Shown: one piece after another, positions 1 to 8,175 of the stretch
Layout of the letters: the number at the start of each line of letters is the position of its first letter
How positions within the stretch are numbered: position 1 is the stretch's first letter
Source of the DNA: JBBIRT01 sp037441725
GTDB lineage: Bacteria; Desulfobacterota; BSN033; UBA1163
NCBI GenBank assembly: GCA_037441725.1
Contig: JBBIRT010000010.1
Span: 1 to 38,371 of the forward strand
Length of the DNA: 38,371 bases
Direction: 5' to 3'
Made by a program: the position numbers and the translations under genes
Notes under the pieces: generated by a model
Databases searched by the model: none
Told to the model about the DNA's origin: nothing
Seen by the model: the letters and a program-made list of their open reading frames with translations, nothing else

Positions 1-338
1 CGTGTAAAATAGACATAACCTCCTGGAACAGCAAAGGCATTCACCAAGGGCAGATCAAGGATTTTAAAATGGTAATGAAGCTGGGGGCGATGAGAAACCT
101 TTGCAACTTGTTGGCAGATATCATTGAGATAATGGATTAATCTTTGATCCTCATACATCCCATATTGTTGGATAATCCTCCCATCTGTTTCCCGACCTAA
201 GTTAATTTCATCTGTTTCACTCAAAAGCATCAACTCATGCTTACCTGTGACAGGATTTACCGCACATGAAGAAATTAAAAAAATAAGGCTCATCCATAAT
301 AGGAACAAAGACCATCTTTGTCTAAAACACTCGGCCAT
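1..338 (-). CDS. M48-family metalloprotease lipoprotein (BepA/YfgC-like), N-terminal part only
   Basis: The gene starts at the ATG complementary to 336-338 and runs off the left edge, leaving 112 codons. The N-terminus is a lipoprotein signal: hydrophobic stretch at residues 11-24 followed by lipobox ISSC with Cys25. It is followed by VNPVTGKHELMLLSE and later NAFAVPGGYVYFT, both typical of periplasmic M48 peptidases of the BepA/LoiP type, which degrade or help assemble outer-membrane proteins. The zinc-binding HExxH would lie beyond the edge and cannot be checked. A G-rich stretch just upstream (GGGGGTGGG on the minus strand) is the ribosome-binding site. It follows gdhA on the same strand after 94 bases and may be co-transcribed. 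Family call is firm; exact substrate is unknown. Confidence 0.85.
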   Translation of the reverse strand, partial: MAECFRQRWSLFLLWMSLIFLISSCAVNPVTGKHELMLLSETDEINLGRETDGRIIQQYGMYEDQRLIHYLNDICQQVAKVSHRPQLHYHFKILDLPLVNAFAVPGGYVYFT

Positions 339-365
339 AACAATCCCACCCCCTATGTTTAGGAA

Positions 366-384
366 GGAGACTCATCGAGTCTTC
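366..384. repeat. small hairpin between gdhA and the M48 gene
   Basis: AGACTC (368-373) and GAGTCT (377-382) are perfect inverted arms around a three-base loop, extendable by a G-U and a G-C pair. No T-run follows on the minus strand, so it is not a clear terminator; it could be an mRNA processing or partial attenuation element. Confidence 0.35.
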
Positions 385-432
385 GCATCGCTTTCAATTT
401 GGATTTGAGATAGAGGGATTTTATCTAAATGT

Positions 433-1692
433 TTATGGATAGATTCCTCTAAGTCTCGAGGCTTCGGCGACCCTCCCAATCCCAAGCACCAGGGCTGCCA
501 TCCTCATGGAAATCTTCTTTGAAAGAGAGATCTCTAAGACCTCTTTGAAACCCCTTTGCATGATCCGGGTTAATCGTTCTTGAACCTCGTCCTCACTCCA
601 TATGAGCTCCTGCAGGTTTTGAACCCACTCAAAATAGGAAACGGTCACTCCCCCTGCATTGGCTAAGATGTCAGGGACAACAAAGATTCCCCTCTCATTT
701 AATATCTCATCGGCTTCTAAGGTGGTTGGGCCATTAGCCCCTTCGACAATGATCTTGGCCTGGATTCGTGATGCATTTTCCTGATGAATCTGATTCTCTA
801 TCGCCGCAGGGACTAAGAGATCACAGTTCAATTCTAACAGCTCTGGATTAGTGATTTCAATCTCATCCTTTGTCCTACAGACCATACATTTATTCTTTGC
901 CTTGTCTTCAAGAACCCTTTTTACATCCAACCCCTTCTCACTATAAACCCCTCCTTTTGAATCGCTGATAGCGATCACCCTCGCCCCCAAGCGAGCAAAG
1001 TGCATGGCCGCAATCCCTCCAACATTTCCACACCCTTGTATGACAACTTTTGCCTCCTGGATGGGTATCTTCAGATATTTCAAAGCTTCTATTGAAGTGA
1101 TCACGACTCCTCGTCCTGTTGCCTCAAATCTCCCGAGGGATCCTCCTAATTCAATGGGTTTCCCGGTCACCACCCCTGGAACAGAGTATCCTTTAAGAAT
1201 ACTAAAGGTATCCATGATCCAGGCCATCACCTGAGGATTGGTATAGACATCCGGGGCAGGAATATCTTTATCAGGCCCAAGCAGTAATGAGATCTCCCAG
1301 GTAAATCTCCTCGTTAAACGTTCAATTTCATGAATGGACATCTCTTTGGGATTACATTGAACCCCTCCCTTCGCTCCTCCGAAAGGAATATTAACGACGG
1401 CTGACTTCCAGGTCATCCAAATGGCCAAAGCCCTGACCTCATCAAGGTCTACATCAGGGTGGTACCTTATCCCACCCTTTGCAGGTCCCCGAGCCACATT
1501 ATGCTGGACACGATATCCAGTAAAAATCTTGACCTGACCATCATCCATCTGAACTGGAAAATGAACAATCAGTTCCCTCTTGGTACTCTTCAATTTTTCA
1601 ACCATTCCTGGATCCAGATTTAAATATCTCACAGCCATATCCACTTGCTTTTTAGCCATTTCAAAAGGATTCACTTTTTCACCCTGACCCAT
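433..1692 (-). CDS. gdhA: glutamate dehydrogenase, NAD(P)-dependent (Glu/Leu/Phe/Val family)
   Basis: This 419-residue protein has the length of hexameric GDHs. It catalyses reversible oxidative deamination of glutamate to 2-oxoglutarate and ammonia in the cytoplasm. Visible signatures are ARGPAKGGIRYHP and the catalytic-lysine segment PFGGAKGGVQCNP, the PAPDVYTNPQVMAWIMDTFS substrate segment, and the Rossmann motif GCGNVGG in the C-terminal half, ending with ANAGGVTVSYFEWVQN. The start is set by GGAGG seven bases before the ATG at 1692. Cofactor preference (NAD or NADP) cannot be fixed by reading alone. It is divergent from the thiF/two-component operon and lies near an aminotransferase, so it plausibly recycles amino groups collected as glutamate. 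Confidence 0.96.
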   Translation of the reverse strand: MGQGEKVNPFEMAKKQVDMAVRYLNLDPGMVEKLKSTKRELIVHFPVQMDDGQVKIFTGYRVQHNVARGPAKGGIRYHPDVDLDEVRALAIWMTWKSAVVNIPFGGAKGGVQCNPKEMSIHEIERLTRRFTWEISLLLGPDKDIPAPDVYTNPQVMAWIMDTFSILKGYSVPGVVTGKPIELGGSLGRFEATGRGVVITSIEALKYLKIPIQEAKVVIQGCGNVGGIAAMHFARLGARVIAISDSKGGVYSEKGLDVKRVLEDKAKNKCMVCRTKDEIEITNPELLELNCDLLVPAAIENQIHQENASRIQAKIIVEGANGPTTLEADEILNERGIFVVPDILANAGGVTVSYFEWVQNLQELIWSEDEVQERLTRIMQRGFKEVLEISLSKKISMRMAALVLGIGRVAEASRLRGIYP

Positions 1693-1911
1693 CCTCTCAC
1701 CTCCATTCTAAAAGAACTCCTATTCGTAATTCTTCATCTCCTCTTTCTACCCCCTCTTCCTCACTTTTTCAAGAAAAAATTGTAAAATTGTGTAACACCT
1801 CACTTATTCGGAGAATTAGGAAGGGATGTCGGCTTTATAAGATTTTAGGAGATCATATTATAACCTTTTAAAAATTAAAGGAAATCTTTATAATCTCTGG
1901 CCAAATTTTCC

Positions 1912-1940
1912 TTGACAACCCTTACCTTATTGTTTACTCT
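1912..1940 (+). promoter_or_regulatory. sigma-70-like promoter in front of the thiF operon
   Basis: TTGACA at 1912-1917 is a perfect -35 hexamer. Seventeen bases later, TACTCT at 1935-1940 is a weak -10. Transcription would start around 1946-1948, right at the ATG at 1948. The same TTG can be read as a start codon of a longer frame, but it has no ribosome-binding site and is better explained as the -35 box. Confidence 0.45.
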
Positions 1941-1947
1941 GGTTTCT

Positions 1948-2775
1948 ATGAAAGAAGCAATCACCCCGAATATCCGAGTGAAAGTCAATGAAAAAGAGTG
2001 TCTGATCCCTTTAGAAACTTCTCTTTTTAACCTCAAAAATCAGGTTAAGCCAGAGGCTGATCTCATCATATATAATGGATTCCCTGTTCATTTTGATTGT
2101 CCCCTTAAGGATGGCGATGAAGTGGTCTTGATTAAAAAGGGGGAGATTCCCTCTCCTGAAGAACTTGAATCCCTTATGATGGCAAGACACACCCCTAAGA
2201 TTCACCAGAGGATTAGGAAATCAACCGTTGGAATCGCTGGATTGGGAGGCCTTGGATCAGCGATTGCCATTGCATTGGCCCGCATAGGGGTTGGGAAATT
2301 GATCTTGGTTGATTTTGATGTGGTCGAGCCTTCCAATCTGAATCGCCAACAATATTTCATCCATCAGATTGGGATGCCTAAGGTGGAAGCCCTCCGAGAG
2401 AATCTCTCAAAAATCAATCCTTATATGGTGGTTGAGACCTATAATGAAAAATTAGATCGAAATAATCTTGAAAGAATTTTCAAAGAAGCAGAGGTAATTG
2501 TTGAGGCCTTTGATCATGCGGAAGAGAAGGCCATGTTGATCAATGGGATCTCTGAGAAGATGCCTGAAAAATATATTGTAGCAGCCTCTGGCGTAGCAGG
2601 TTATGGAGAAAACAACGAGATTAAAACGGTCCGATTCTCCTCAAAAATCTTTATCATTGGAGATCAAAAGACGGCTGCCCAACCCGGGGTGGGATTAATG
2701 GCTCCAAGGGTAGGCATCGCAGCCCACCATCAAGCCAACACCGTCCTCAGAATACTGTTAGGAGAAGAAGGGTGA
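1948..2775 (+). CDS. thiF: ThiF-family E1-like adenylyltransferase with N-terminal ThiS-like domain (ThiF family 2)
   Basis: E1-like enzymes adenylate the C-terminus of ubiquitin-like sulfur carriers such as ThiS in thiamine synthesis or MoaD in pterin-cofactor synthesis. Counting from the ATG at 1948 the protein has 275 residues. Roughly residues 8-65 look like a ThiS/MoaD beta-grasp domain that lacks a terminal Gly-Gly. The rest is a Rossmann fold with IAGLGGLGSAIAIALA, the NLNRQQY motif and a GMPK lysine, ending GLMAPRVGIAAHHQAN, as in the ThiF family 2 group. No CxxC zinc pairs and no catalytic cysteine are visible, as expected for this subgroup. A frame from TTG 1912 is open but that TTG is inside a -35 box. 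No clear ribosome-binding site precedes the ATG. The 3' end overlaps the kinase gene by four bases, so the two are translationally coupled. Confidence 0.85.
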   Translation: MKEAITPNIRVKVNEKECLIPLETSLFNLKNQVKPEADLIIYNGFPVHFDCPLKDGDEVVLIKKGEIPSPEELESLMMARHTPKIHQRIRKSTVGIAGLGGLGSAIAIALARIGVGKLILVDFDVVEPSNLNRQQYFIHQIGMPKVEALRENLSKINPYMVVETYNEKLDRNNLERIFKEAEVIVEAFDHAEEKAMLINGISEKMPEKYIVAASGVAGYGENNEIKTVRFSSKIFIIGDQKTAAQPGVGLMAPRVGIAAHHQANTVLRILLGEEG

Positions 2776-4688
2776 AAAATCATTGGATATTCCAAAAAAT
2801 CCTATACGAAATAGAAAGGATTCAATGGGAAGTCGAAGCAATTGAAAAGCATGCTTCTATGATGAGGAACATTGCCGAAAATATCTTCCAGAATAAAAGA
2901 CAGGGGGTTAAAAAATCCTTTCAAAGAGAGGGCAATGATCTTTCTTATGATAAGGACCTATGGAAAGACCCTAACGGAGACAGAAGCTCGTGTGTCTTTT
3001 CTACAAATATCAATAAATTTTCTCACAGGGACAAAGAATTTATTAGGATCACAGAAAAATTGGATTCAGTTTTCAAGGCCTTAGTGGAAAATAACCACCA
3101 TATTCTCTTTGCCTATATCATCAGTAAGAGGGGAGTAACGAGAGGATATCCCTGGAAAGATACCTCTGTTCTTCCAAAGGGTTTCGATCCCACCCTCCAA
3201 CCATTCTTCTTTATTGCCGACGAAAAACATAATCCACAAAAGAAAATAAAATGGACGGAGCCATACCTTTGCCCCCTCATGAAAACCTGGATGGTCACTT
3301 GTTCTTCCCCAGTATGGATAGATTCCCATTTTTTGGGAGTGATTGGGATTGATGTGAATTTGGGAAAAATCATTGAACCTATGGATCAAACCCTTAAAAT
3401 GACTGAAAAGGGCTATGCCTTCCTCATCTCCCCCCATGGTAATTTGATCATCTCTTCAGATAAAGGGATGAATAGTTTAAGGGAAGATAGTATCTGGATT
3501 GAAGGGAAACAGAAAGACTCCAGATGGAAAAAAAATATTCTTAAAAATTTTATTCGAAATAACTCTCTTCCTCTGGAGACTCAAATGACAGAGATAAAGT
3601 TGACCTCAGGGAAAAAATACCTATTCTACAGATATTTCAAAGCCACTGGTTGGAGTTTAGTAACCCTATTACCCAAGGGAAGGACAGAGGTCACAAAAAA
3701 AGCGAGGCCTCTTAGGAAAAAGGAGGCTCTTATTTCCTCTGATAAAAATCAACCTGATGGAGTTTACCTTCCTCTCATGGGATTCATTTCTTCTTTCTCT
3801 CGATCACTTCAACAAATCGAAAAATTGATTGAAGGGACGAAGATGATTGGAAAGGGAATATTAAATCATCGGATAAAAGTGAGAAGGAAAGATGAGATCG
3901 GTCTGCTGGCTCTCTCCATTAACAAAATGGCAAAAGAGCTAAAAAAGAGGAAGGAAGAATTTGAGTCTGCCTATAGAAAGATCAGTCAATTGGATCGTCT
4001 CATGGCCATCGGCAGATTGGCAGCAGGGGTGGCCCATGAAATCAACAATCCTCTTGGAATCATCTCAAACTATGTTCAAATGCTTCTTAAAAATCCTTCT
4101 CTTAGTGTAGAGATCCAAAAGGACCTATTCCTGATAGAGGAAGAAATTCATAAGACCATGGAGATTATTAAAGGGCTTCTAAATTTTTCCAGGGAATCAG
4201 AAATGGAAAAAAACTTAATTGATCTAAACGAGGTGCTTCGAAGGACCGTTTCTCTCCTCAGATTTCAACTAAAATCCCAATCCATTCAACTCGTGGAGGA
4301 TTATAATGAGAATCTACCCTTGATCTTGGGTGATTCAAATCACCTCCAACAGGCTTTTCTCAATGTCTTGCTTAACTCTATCCAGGCCATGCCAAATGGA
4401 GGAAAGCTGGGAGTAAAAACTGCCTTCCATGGGAGGGATATTTCTAAGAAATTGAATGGCCGAGTCGTGGTAGAAATTTTGGATACAGGAGTGGGGATTG
4501 ATCCGAAATATCTGGATAAGATATTTGATCCCTTTTTCACAACAAAGGAGCGCGGAAGCGGTACAGGTCTTGGTTTATCCATCAGTTACGGAATTATCAA
4601 AGAACATAAAGGGAACTTTGATGTGAAAAGTATCACTGGGGAAGGAACAGTGGTCAAAATTGTCTTTCCAGTTCCTCAAGACTCTTGA
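2772..4688 (+). CDS. sensor histidine kinase with Cache-like sensor domain and HAMP, no visible transmembrane helix
   Basis: Autophosphorylating kinase partner of the following sigma-54 regulator. It starts at a GTG overlapping the thiF stop. Residues about 105-300 resemble a double-Cache sensor (GYPWKD, KWTEPYLCPLMKTWMVTCSSP, FLGVIGIDVNLGKI). Residues about 345-395 are HAMP-like, followed by a HisKA H-box AHEINNPLG with His422, N-box NVLLNSIQAM, D-box DTGVGID and G-box GSGTGLGL of the HATPase domain. The kinase core is the NtrB/ZraS-like type. Cache domains usually sit between two membrane helices, but I see only a short weak segment (about residues 332-342) before HAMP and none at the N-terminus, so it may sense a cytoplasmic signal. 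The ligand is unknown. Confidence 0.9.
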   Translation: MKNHWIFQKILYEIERIQWEVEAIEKHASMMRNIAENIFQNKRQGVKKSFQREGNDLSYDKDLWKDPNGDRSSCVFSTNINKFSHRDKEFIRITEKLDSVFKALVENNHHILFAYIISKRGVTRGYPWKDTSVLPKGFDPTLQPFFFIADEKHNPQKKIKWTEPYLCPLMKTWMVTCSSPVWIDSHFLGVIGIDVNLGKIIEPMDQTLKMTEKGYAFLISPHGNLIISSDKGMNSLREDSIWIEGKQKDSRWKKNILKNFIRNNSLPLETQMTEIKLTSGKKYLFYRYFKATGWSLVTLLPKGRTEVTKKARPLRKKEALISSDKNQPDGVYLPLMGFISSFSRSLQQIEKLIEGTKMIGKGILNHRIKVRRKDEIGLLALSINKMAKELKKRKEEFESAYRKISQLDRLMAIGRLAAGVAHEINNPLGIISNYVQMLLKNPSLSVEIQKDLFLIEEEIHKTMEIIKGLLNFSRESEMEKNLIDLNEVLRRTVSLLRFQLKSQSIQLVEDYNENLPLILGDSNHLQQAFLNVLLNSIQAMPNGGKLGVKTAFHGRDISKKLNGRVVVEILDTGVGIDPKYLDKIFDPFFTTKERGSGTGLGLSISYGIIKEHKGNFDVKSITGEGTVVKIVFPVPQDS

Positions 4689-4706
4689 ATATTGAGGAGG
4701 GTTGGG

Positions 4707-6080
4707 ATGATAAAGATACTCCTTGTGGATGATGAAGAGAGGGCTTTGGAAGCCTTAAGTAGGGCCCTTCAAATGACAGGCTATCAAACAGCCCGAGCCC
4801 TGGACATAAAATCTGCTCAAGATATCCTAAGGAAAGAGTCCTACGATATCGTGATCACCGATTTGATTATGCCAGATGGAGGTGGAATTGGGTTGCTCGA
4901 ATTTTGTAAGGAATTAGACCCCCATCTTCCCGTAATCATCCTGACAGGATATGGGACTGTAAAAACGGCAGTAGAGGCAATGAAAAAGGGAGCCTTTGAT
5001 TATGTAACCAAACCCTACAATATTGATGAGATCGACCTCCTGATCAAGAGGGCCCTTCACCAAAGAGATCTTATGTTTGAAAACAGGATGCTACGGGAAA
5101 CCCTTTCTCAAAGATTTCCTTTCTCAGCCATCATTACCCAGGATGAGACCATGAAGAAGCTTCTTCGACAGGTTCAGACTCTGGCCAATACGGATAGCAC
5201 CGTGCTCATCACCGGAGAAAGTGGGACCGGGAAAGAATTGATTGCAAGGGCCCTCCATTACTCCGGAACCCTGAAAGATGCTCCTTTTGTGATCATCGAC
5301 TGTGGAGGGTTGACCGAAACAATTTTGGAAAGTGAGATATTCGGCCATGTCAAAGGGGCCTTTACAGGAGCTTATTCAAATAAAAAGGGATACTTGGAGG
5401 TGGCCAATGGGGGAACCCTATTCTTCGATGAGATTGGAGAATTATCATATCTTTTACAGAAGAAACTTCTGAGGGTTATTCAGGAGAGAGAATTCTCCAA
5501 AGTGGGTGATACAAAAATTCTCAGGACCAATGTGCGGATCATTGCAGCCACTAACAAAGACTTAAGGAAGGAGGTGGAGCTGGGTAACTTCAGGGAAGAT
5601 CTCTATTACCGTTTGAATGTCATTTCTCTTGATATTCCTCCCCTCCGAAAACGAATCCCCGATATCCCATTGCTTGCTCATCATTTCTTAAGAGAATTCA
5701 ATAGAAGATTTAATAAAAGGGTCACTAAGATTTCAGAAGACGTCCTGAATAAAATGATGAATTACCCATGGCCTGGCAATATTCGGGAGTTAAAAAATAC
5801 GATTGAAAAGATAATGATCTTTAAAGAGGATGAAACCATTTCGATCGAGGATTTACCTGAAGAAATCAGGAATGTCAAGGAGGAACGAGTCTCAGCTAAT
5901 CGACCTCTCAAGGAGATAAAAAAGGAAGCAGTAACCCATCTCAGCAAGAACTATATTAAGGAAGTTTTAAGCCTTTATAAGGGAAACATCTCTAAGGCCG
6001 CCTTAAGAGCACAAATGGACCGGGGAAATTTTAGAAAGTTGATGAAACGCTTTAATATTTCTGCTAAGGAGTTCCGATAA
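4707..6080 (+). CDS. sigma-54-dependent response regulator (NtrC family)
   Basis: The 457-residue protein has a receiver domain with acidic pair Asp8-Asp9, phospho-acceptor Asp52 in ITDLIMPD and Lys102 in VTKPYN. The central AAA+ domain has Walker A GESGTGKE (about 170-177), the sigma-54-contacting GAFTGA loop at 217-222 and Walker B FFDEIG. A Fis-type helix-turn-helix closes the protein (NISKAALRAQMDRGNFRKLM). The start is the ATG at 4707 because GAGGAGG lies six bases upstream; a TTG 15 bases earlier overlaps that ribosome-binding site. It follows the kinase gene after 18 bases and is surely its partner. A near-consensus sigma-54 promoter lies 217 bases downstream of its stop, suggesting that the next cluster is the target. 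Confidence 0.95.
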   Translation: MIKILLVDDEERALEALSRALQMTGYQTARALDIKSAQDILRKESYDIVITDLIMPDGGGIGLLEFCKELDPHLPVIILTGYGTVKTAVEAMKKGAFDYVTKPYNIDEIDLLIKRALHQRDLMFENRMLRETLSQRFPFSAIITQDETMKKLLRQVQTLANTDSTVLITGESGTGKELIARALHYSGTLKDAPFVIIDCGGLTETILESEIFGHVKGAFTGAYSNKKGYLEVANGGTLFFDEIGELSYLLQKKLLRVIQEREFSKVGDTKILRTNVRIIAATNKDLRKEVELGNFREDLYYRLNVISLDIPPLRKRIPDIPLLAHHFLREFNRRFNKRVTKISEDVLNKMMNYPWPGNIRELKNTIEKIMIFKEDETISIEDLPEEIRNVKEERVSANRPLKEIKKEAVTHLSKNYIKEVLSLYKGNISKAALRAQMDRGNFRKLMKRFNISAKEFR

Positions 6081-6085
6081 AAACT

Positions 6086-6100
6086 GGGTATAATTTACCC
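6086..6100 (+). repeat. short inverted repeat after the regulator gene
   Basis: GGGTA (6086-6090) and TACCC (6096-6100) form a five-base stem right after the response-regulator stop, followed by a short T-rich stretch. It may be a weak terminator, or an activator site for the sigma-54 promoter about 200 bases downstream, a normal enhancer distance. Confidence 0.3.
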
Positions 6101-6296
6101 CATTTTCTATCCTTTAAACAAAATCTTTACAACAGGATGATCATTAACCTCTAACTCTTTGATTTAAAAATATAAAAAATTTAATCCTACCCAACGAAAG
6201 GGGTATTTTCTAACCTACTTCAATGTTCTCAATCCTTCAGTCTATTATAATTACCTGATTTCATTGGATTTATTAACCATCTTTCCTATTATTTTT

Positions 6297-6312
6297 TGGC
6301 AAATGATTTGCA
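6297..6312 (+). promoter_or_regulatory. sigma-54 (-24/-12) promoter
   Basis: TGGCAAATGATTTGCA matches the sigma-54 consensus TGGCAC-N5-TTGCA at all invariant positions, with GG and GC exactly 12 bases apart. Transcription would start near 6323. It faces the aminotransferase cluster and lies directly downstream of a GAFTGA-containing activator gene. The 5' leader to the aminotransferase would be about 355 bases and contain the alanine dehydrogenase relic. Confidence 0.75.
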
Positions 6313-6323
6313 AAACGTTTTGG

Positions 6324-6530
6324 ATGATTATTGGAATCTCAAAGGAAATAAAGGATGGTGAAAATCGGGTTGCTATCGTTCCAGCAGGAGGTAAATCTTT
6401 TATAAAGGCAAATCATCAATCCTTTTTACCTATCTCCATCTCGCAGCAATGCCTGAGCTAACTCGAGCGTTACTGGAAAGAAAAATCATCAGAATTGCAT
6501 ATGAAACCATCCAAACAACAAAAATGGGAA
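6324..6530 (+). pseudogene. ald: decayed alanine dehydrogenase (ald) remnant
   Basis: From the ATG at 6324 the frame reads MIIGISKEIKDGENRVAIVP, which matches the N-terminus of alanine dehydrogenases (typically MIIGVPKEIK-xxE-RVAL-P). After about 35 codons the similarity jumps by roughly 60 residues and shifts frame. From about 6422 it reads LFTYLHLAAMPELTRALLER followed by KIIRIAYETI, equivalent to the LFTYLHLA-E-EL-ALK-K-V-AIAYET region. Nothing beyond about 110 residues of the roughly 370-residue family is present. An internal deletion, a frameshift and a 3' truncation are therefore all visible. Alanine dehydrogenase would convert alanine to pyruvate and ammonia. The end coordinate is approximate. 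Confidence 0.85.
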
Positions 6531-6679
6531 TTTGGCCTGGAGCCATTGTCTCTATCTCAAATATTAACCTGAATAGACTTCGTTTATCAATTTTTCATAA
6601 GGGAAAGGGGTTGTTTTTCATGTGATTGGAAAATTCTAATCGCATTTAAGAAATTCAATAAATCGAAGGGAGAAAGAAG

Positions 6680-8080
6680 ATGATCAGCGAAAAAGAACTT
6701 GAAAAGTTATCCTATCCTGAAGCCCCAAAGATTGTTACAGATAGGTTGCCGGGACCAAAAGGTCAAAAGATTTGGGATGAGTCAAGAAGATACGAAACCC
6801 CAACTCGGGTTGGAGGGATGTACATTCCCTTTGTATGGAATGAAGCAATGGGTGCCACCGTAAAAGACCCTGATGGGAATATATTTATTGATATGACCGG
6901 AGGTCTTGGAACGAATAACGTAGGCCATACCCACCCTAAGGTTGTAGAAACCATTAAGAAACAATCAGAAAAGCTGATGCATGCCTTGGATATGGTCAAT
7001 CCCCAGAGAACAGAACTGGCAAAGAAATTATCTGATATCATGCCAAGGGGATTGAAAGGAAATTGCTTTACATGCTTTGCAACGAGTGGGAGTGCTGCAA
7101 TTGAGATTGCAATAAAATATGCAAAAATGATTACAAAGAGAAGGGAAATCATTGGTTTTCAGGGCGCCTACCAAGGTGTCTATGCCGGAGCGTTGGCCTT
7201 GACCACTTCTCAACATTATCGGACAGGTTATAAACCTTTCATGCCAGAGGTTTATCACTTGCCCTATGGTTATTGTTACAGGTGTTTTGTAAATTTAAAG
7301 TATCCGGACTGTGGCTGTGCCTGTGCAAGGTATGTGGACTATGTCCTGAATACTCCCTATACAGGTATTACAGAACCTGCCTGTGTGGTCGTCGAACCTA
7401 TTCAGGGTGAAGGAGGTTATATCAATCCCCCAAAAGAATTCTTTCCCATTATTCGGGAGGCTTGCAATAGGTCAGGAGCCTTGCTCATCGTCGATGAAAT
7501 TCAAGCAGGATTTGGTAGATCCGGTAAGATGTGGGCCATCGAACATTGGGGAGTAGAACCGGATATTCTCGTCTGGGGTAAGGGGGTGGGAGGAGATCAA
7601 CCCCTTACAGGTGTGACGGTGAAGGCTGATTTTCAATCCAAATTAGAAGTTGGATCCCAACCGGCTACATTTCCCGGAAATGCCCTTTCCTGCGCTGTCG
7701 CTTTAACAAATATTGAGATAATGACTGATCCAAAAGATGAATTGATTAAGAGGGCTGAAATTATCGGTGACGAGATAAAGAATCAATTACTCAAAGCGGC
7801 TGAGAGTAGCCCTGTCATGGGCGAAGTGAGAGGCAAGGGATTTATGCTCTCATGCGAGCTCGTTAAAGACAAAAAGACAAAAGAACCTATCTCTGAAGAA
7901 AAATCCTTTGATATCATGTTAACGCTAAGGGATAATGGAATCCTCAACTTCATCTGTGGTCGTTATGGAAATGTGTTTAGATTCATGCCTCCCCTGACCA
8001 CGCCCAAAGCCTATTTTGAGAAGGCAGTAGATATCTTCCTGGGTATTCTAAAAGAAAAAGAGGATGAACTAATGAAATAA
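6680..8080 (+). CDS. class III PLP-dependent aminotransferase (GabT-like)
   Basis: This 466-residue protein belongs to the omega-amino acid/4-aminobutyrate/acetylornithine aminotransferase fold. The PLP lysine is Lys301 in VWGKGVGGD, and Asp272 in LLIVDEIQAGFGRSGK binds the pyridine nitrogen. VVVEPIQGEGGY and the N-terminal GGLGTNNVGHTHP segment are also typical. A cysteine-rich insertion at 199-215 (C-x2-C-x8-C-x-C-x-C) resembles the CYRCPFG-type loop of archaeal GabT-like enzymes and may bind a metal. The usual HxGYHG-like segment reads FQGAYQG. GAAGGGAG precedes the ATG. It is the first gene after the sigma-54 promoter and leads the amidohydrolase/Liv cluster. Its amino donor is unknown. 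Confidence 0.9.
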   Translation: MISEKELEKLSYPEAPKIVTDRLPGPKGQKIWDESRRYETPTRVGGMYIPFVWNEAMGATVKDPDGNIFIDMTGGLGTNNVGHTHPKVVETIKKQSEKLMHALDMVNPQRTELAKKLSDIMPRGLKGNCFTCFATSGSAAIEIAIKYAKMITKRREIIGFQGAYQGVYAGALALTTSQHYRTGYKPFMPEVYHLPYGYCYRCFVNLKYPDCGCACARYVDYVLNTPYTGITEPACVVVEPIQGEGGYINPPKEFFPIIREACNRSGALLIVDEIQAGFGRSGKMWAIEHWGVEPDILVWGKGVGGDQPLTGVTVKADFQSKLEVGSQPATFPGNALSCAVALTNIEIMTDPKDELIKRAEIIGDEIKNQLLKAAESSPVMGEVRGKGFMLSCELVKDKKTKEPISEEKSFDIMLTLRDNGILNFICGRYGNVFRFMPPLTTPKAYFEKAVDIFLGILKEKEDELMK

Positions 8081-8175
8081 TTAAAAAGGTGGCATAACAG
8101 ATGATCTGCCAGAGGTGATTCTCTGAGGGGAATGAGGATGGGGAAGATTTATTTCAAGAAACAGGAGGTTTAAAA

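Noticed and set aside
6763..7152. 129-codon frame opposite the aminotransferase
   Set aside because: Fully inside a well-supported gene, no family signature and no ribosome-binding site.
8090..8111. Second sigma-54 promoter (TGGCA ... CTGCC)
   Set aside because: GG to GC spacing is 17 instead of 12; it is only a short inverted repeat.
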